Position numbers and translations under genes: made by a program. The notes under the pieces are model-generated. The model had not been told where the DNA came from. It ran no database searches and was given only the letters and a program-made list of their open reading frames with translations. A stretch of 6,001 bases of DNA, taken from contig JAEWEI010000126.1 in assembly GCA_023389545.1 (NCBI GenBank), forward strand, positions 1 through 6,001, written 5' to 3'. This DNA is from Actinomycetes bacterium. GTDB taxonomy: Bacteria; Actinomycetota; Actinomycetes; Actinomycetales; Cellulomonadaceae. This document shows, in pieces, positions 5,621-6,001 of this stretch. Within the stretch, counting starts at the first letter, position 1. Each line of letters begins with the position of its first letter.

Positions 5621-6001
5621 GTGGCAGTGCCCCAGCAGCCCCGACCTGAGTCCGCAGCGTCTGAGCCGGCGTCGACGTCGACCGAGGCCACGCAGACGGA
5701 GGGCGCCCGAACGCTGCGCGTCGCGGTGCTCGGCTGCGGCGTCGTCGGCACGGAGGTCGTCCGACTCCTCACCACGCAGGCGACCGACCTCGCGGCACGG
5801 GTGGGCGCCCCGCTCGAGCTCGCGGGCATCGCGGTGCGCGACACGTCCATCGAGCGCGACCCGGTCGTGGACCGAGCGCTCCTGACGGACGACGCCGAGG
5901 GCCTCGTCGAGCGAGCCGACGTGGTCGTCGAGGTGATGGGCGGCATCGAGCCCGCCCGCTCGCTGCTGCTGCACGCCATCAAGCACGGCGCGGCTGTGGT
6001 C
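5621..6001 (+). CDS. hom: Homoserine dehydrogenase, N-terminal part, cut by the window edge
   Basis: NAD(P)H-dependent enzyme that reduces aspartate 4-semialdehyde to homoserine, the branch point from lysine synthesis towards threonine and methionine. The 127 visible residues open with about 31 Pro/Ser/Thr/Glu-rich, probably disordered residues. The Rossmann dinucleotide-binding loop GCGVVG follows at 38-43 (after LRVAVL), then LAGIAVRD at 68-74 and the conserved VVVEVMGGIEPAR at 101-113, which is typical of Hom. The substrate-binding and catalytic domain and any C-terminal ACT domain lie beyond the edge. The GTG start is fixed by a strong AAGGAGG site. The position after argS-lysA matches the known actinobacterial order, in which thrC and thrB often follow. 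The N-terminal extension is longer than in many homologues that start just before the Rossmann fold. Confidence 0.95.
   Translation, partial: MAVPQQPRPESAASEPASTSTEATQTEGARTLRVAVLGCGVVGTEVVRLLTTQATDLAARVGAPLELAGIAVRDTSIERDPVVDRALLTDDAEGLVERADVVVEVMGGIEPARSLLLHAIKHGAAVV

Noticed and set aside
1..6001. CRISPR array, insertion sequence or tandem repeat
   Set aside because: No regularly spaced repeats, transposase or terminal inverted repeats were seen on either strand.

Overview
The window is very GC-rich, with GTG starts, tightly overlapping stop/start codons and a gene order (argS, lysA, then hom) that is well known from Actinobacteria. It most resembles a high-GC actinomycete, perhaps Micrococcales or Cellulomonas-like. 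The lineage is inferred from composition, gene order and protein sequence, not from a search.

Left half, minus strand (about 1-2173). Read in the direction of transcription, the order is: a GntR/FadR-type (FCD) regulator (2173 to 1520); a tRNA-Arg with anticodon CCG (1451 to 1379) followed at once by a strong hairpin terminator; an unrecognised ORF of 102 codons (1285 to 977) that looks like the 3' remnant of a longer secreted-protein gene; a small DUF2809-type membrane protein (902 to 498); and the N-terminal 167 residues of a polyphosphate kinase 2 family protein (501 to beyond the left edge). The last two genes overlap by 4 nt (ATGA) and are probably translationally coupled.

Middle, 2174-2404. 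This is a 231-bp divergent intergenic region between the regulator and argS. It holds the regulator's ribosome binding site, two perfect inverted repeats close to the regulator, and a TACCCT -10 element placed so that the argS mRNA would begin at its GTG start codon (leaderless).

Right half, plus strand (2405-6001). argS (arginyl-tRNA synthetase, 559 aa) overlaps lysA (diaminopimelate decarboxylase, 465 aa) by a GTGA. After a 142-bp gap with a hairpin, a -10-like element and a structured leader comes hom (homoserine dehydrogenase), cut by the right edge after 127 codons. lysA makes lysine from meso-diaminopimelate. hom commits aspartate semialdehyde to threonine and methionine. The two genes are therefore competing branches of the aspartate pathway, with argS as the upstream partner known from corynebacteria and mycobacteria.

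Nothing here amounts to a new defence, mobile or biosynthetic system; it is mostly a conserved housekeeping region. The points worth a second look are the truncated-looking ORF next to the tRNA-Arg terminator, the Tyr in place of a metal-ligand His in the regulator, the DUF2809-PPK2 coupling, the leaderless argS and the structured hom leader.
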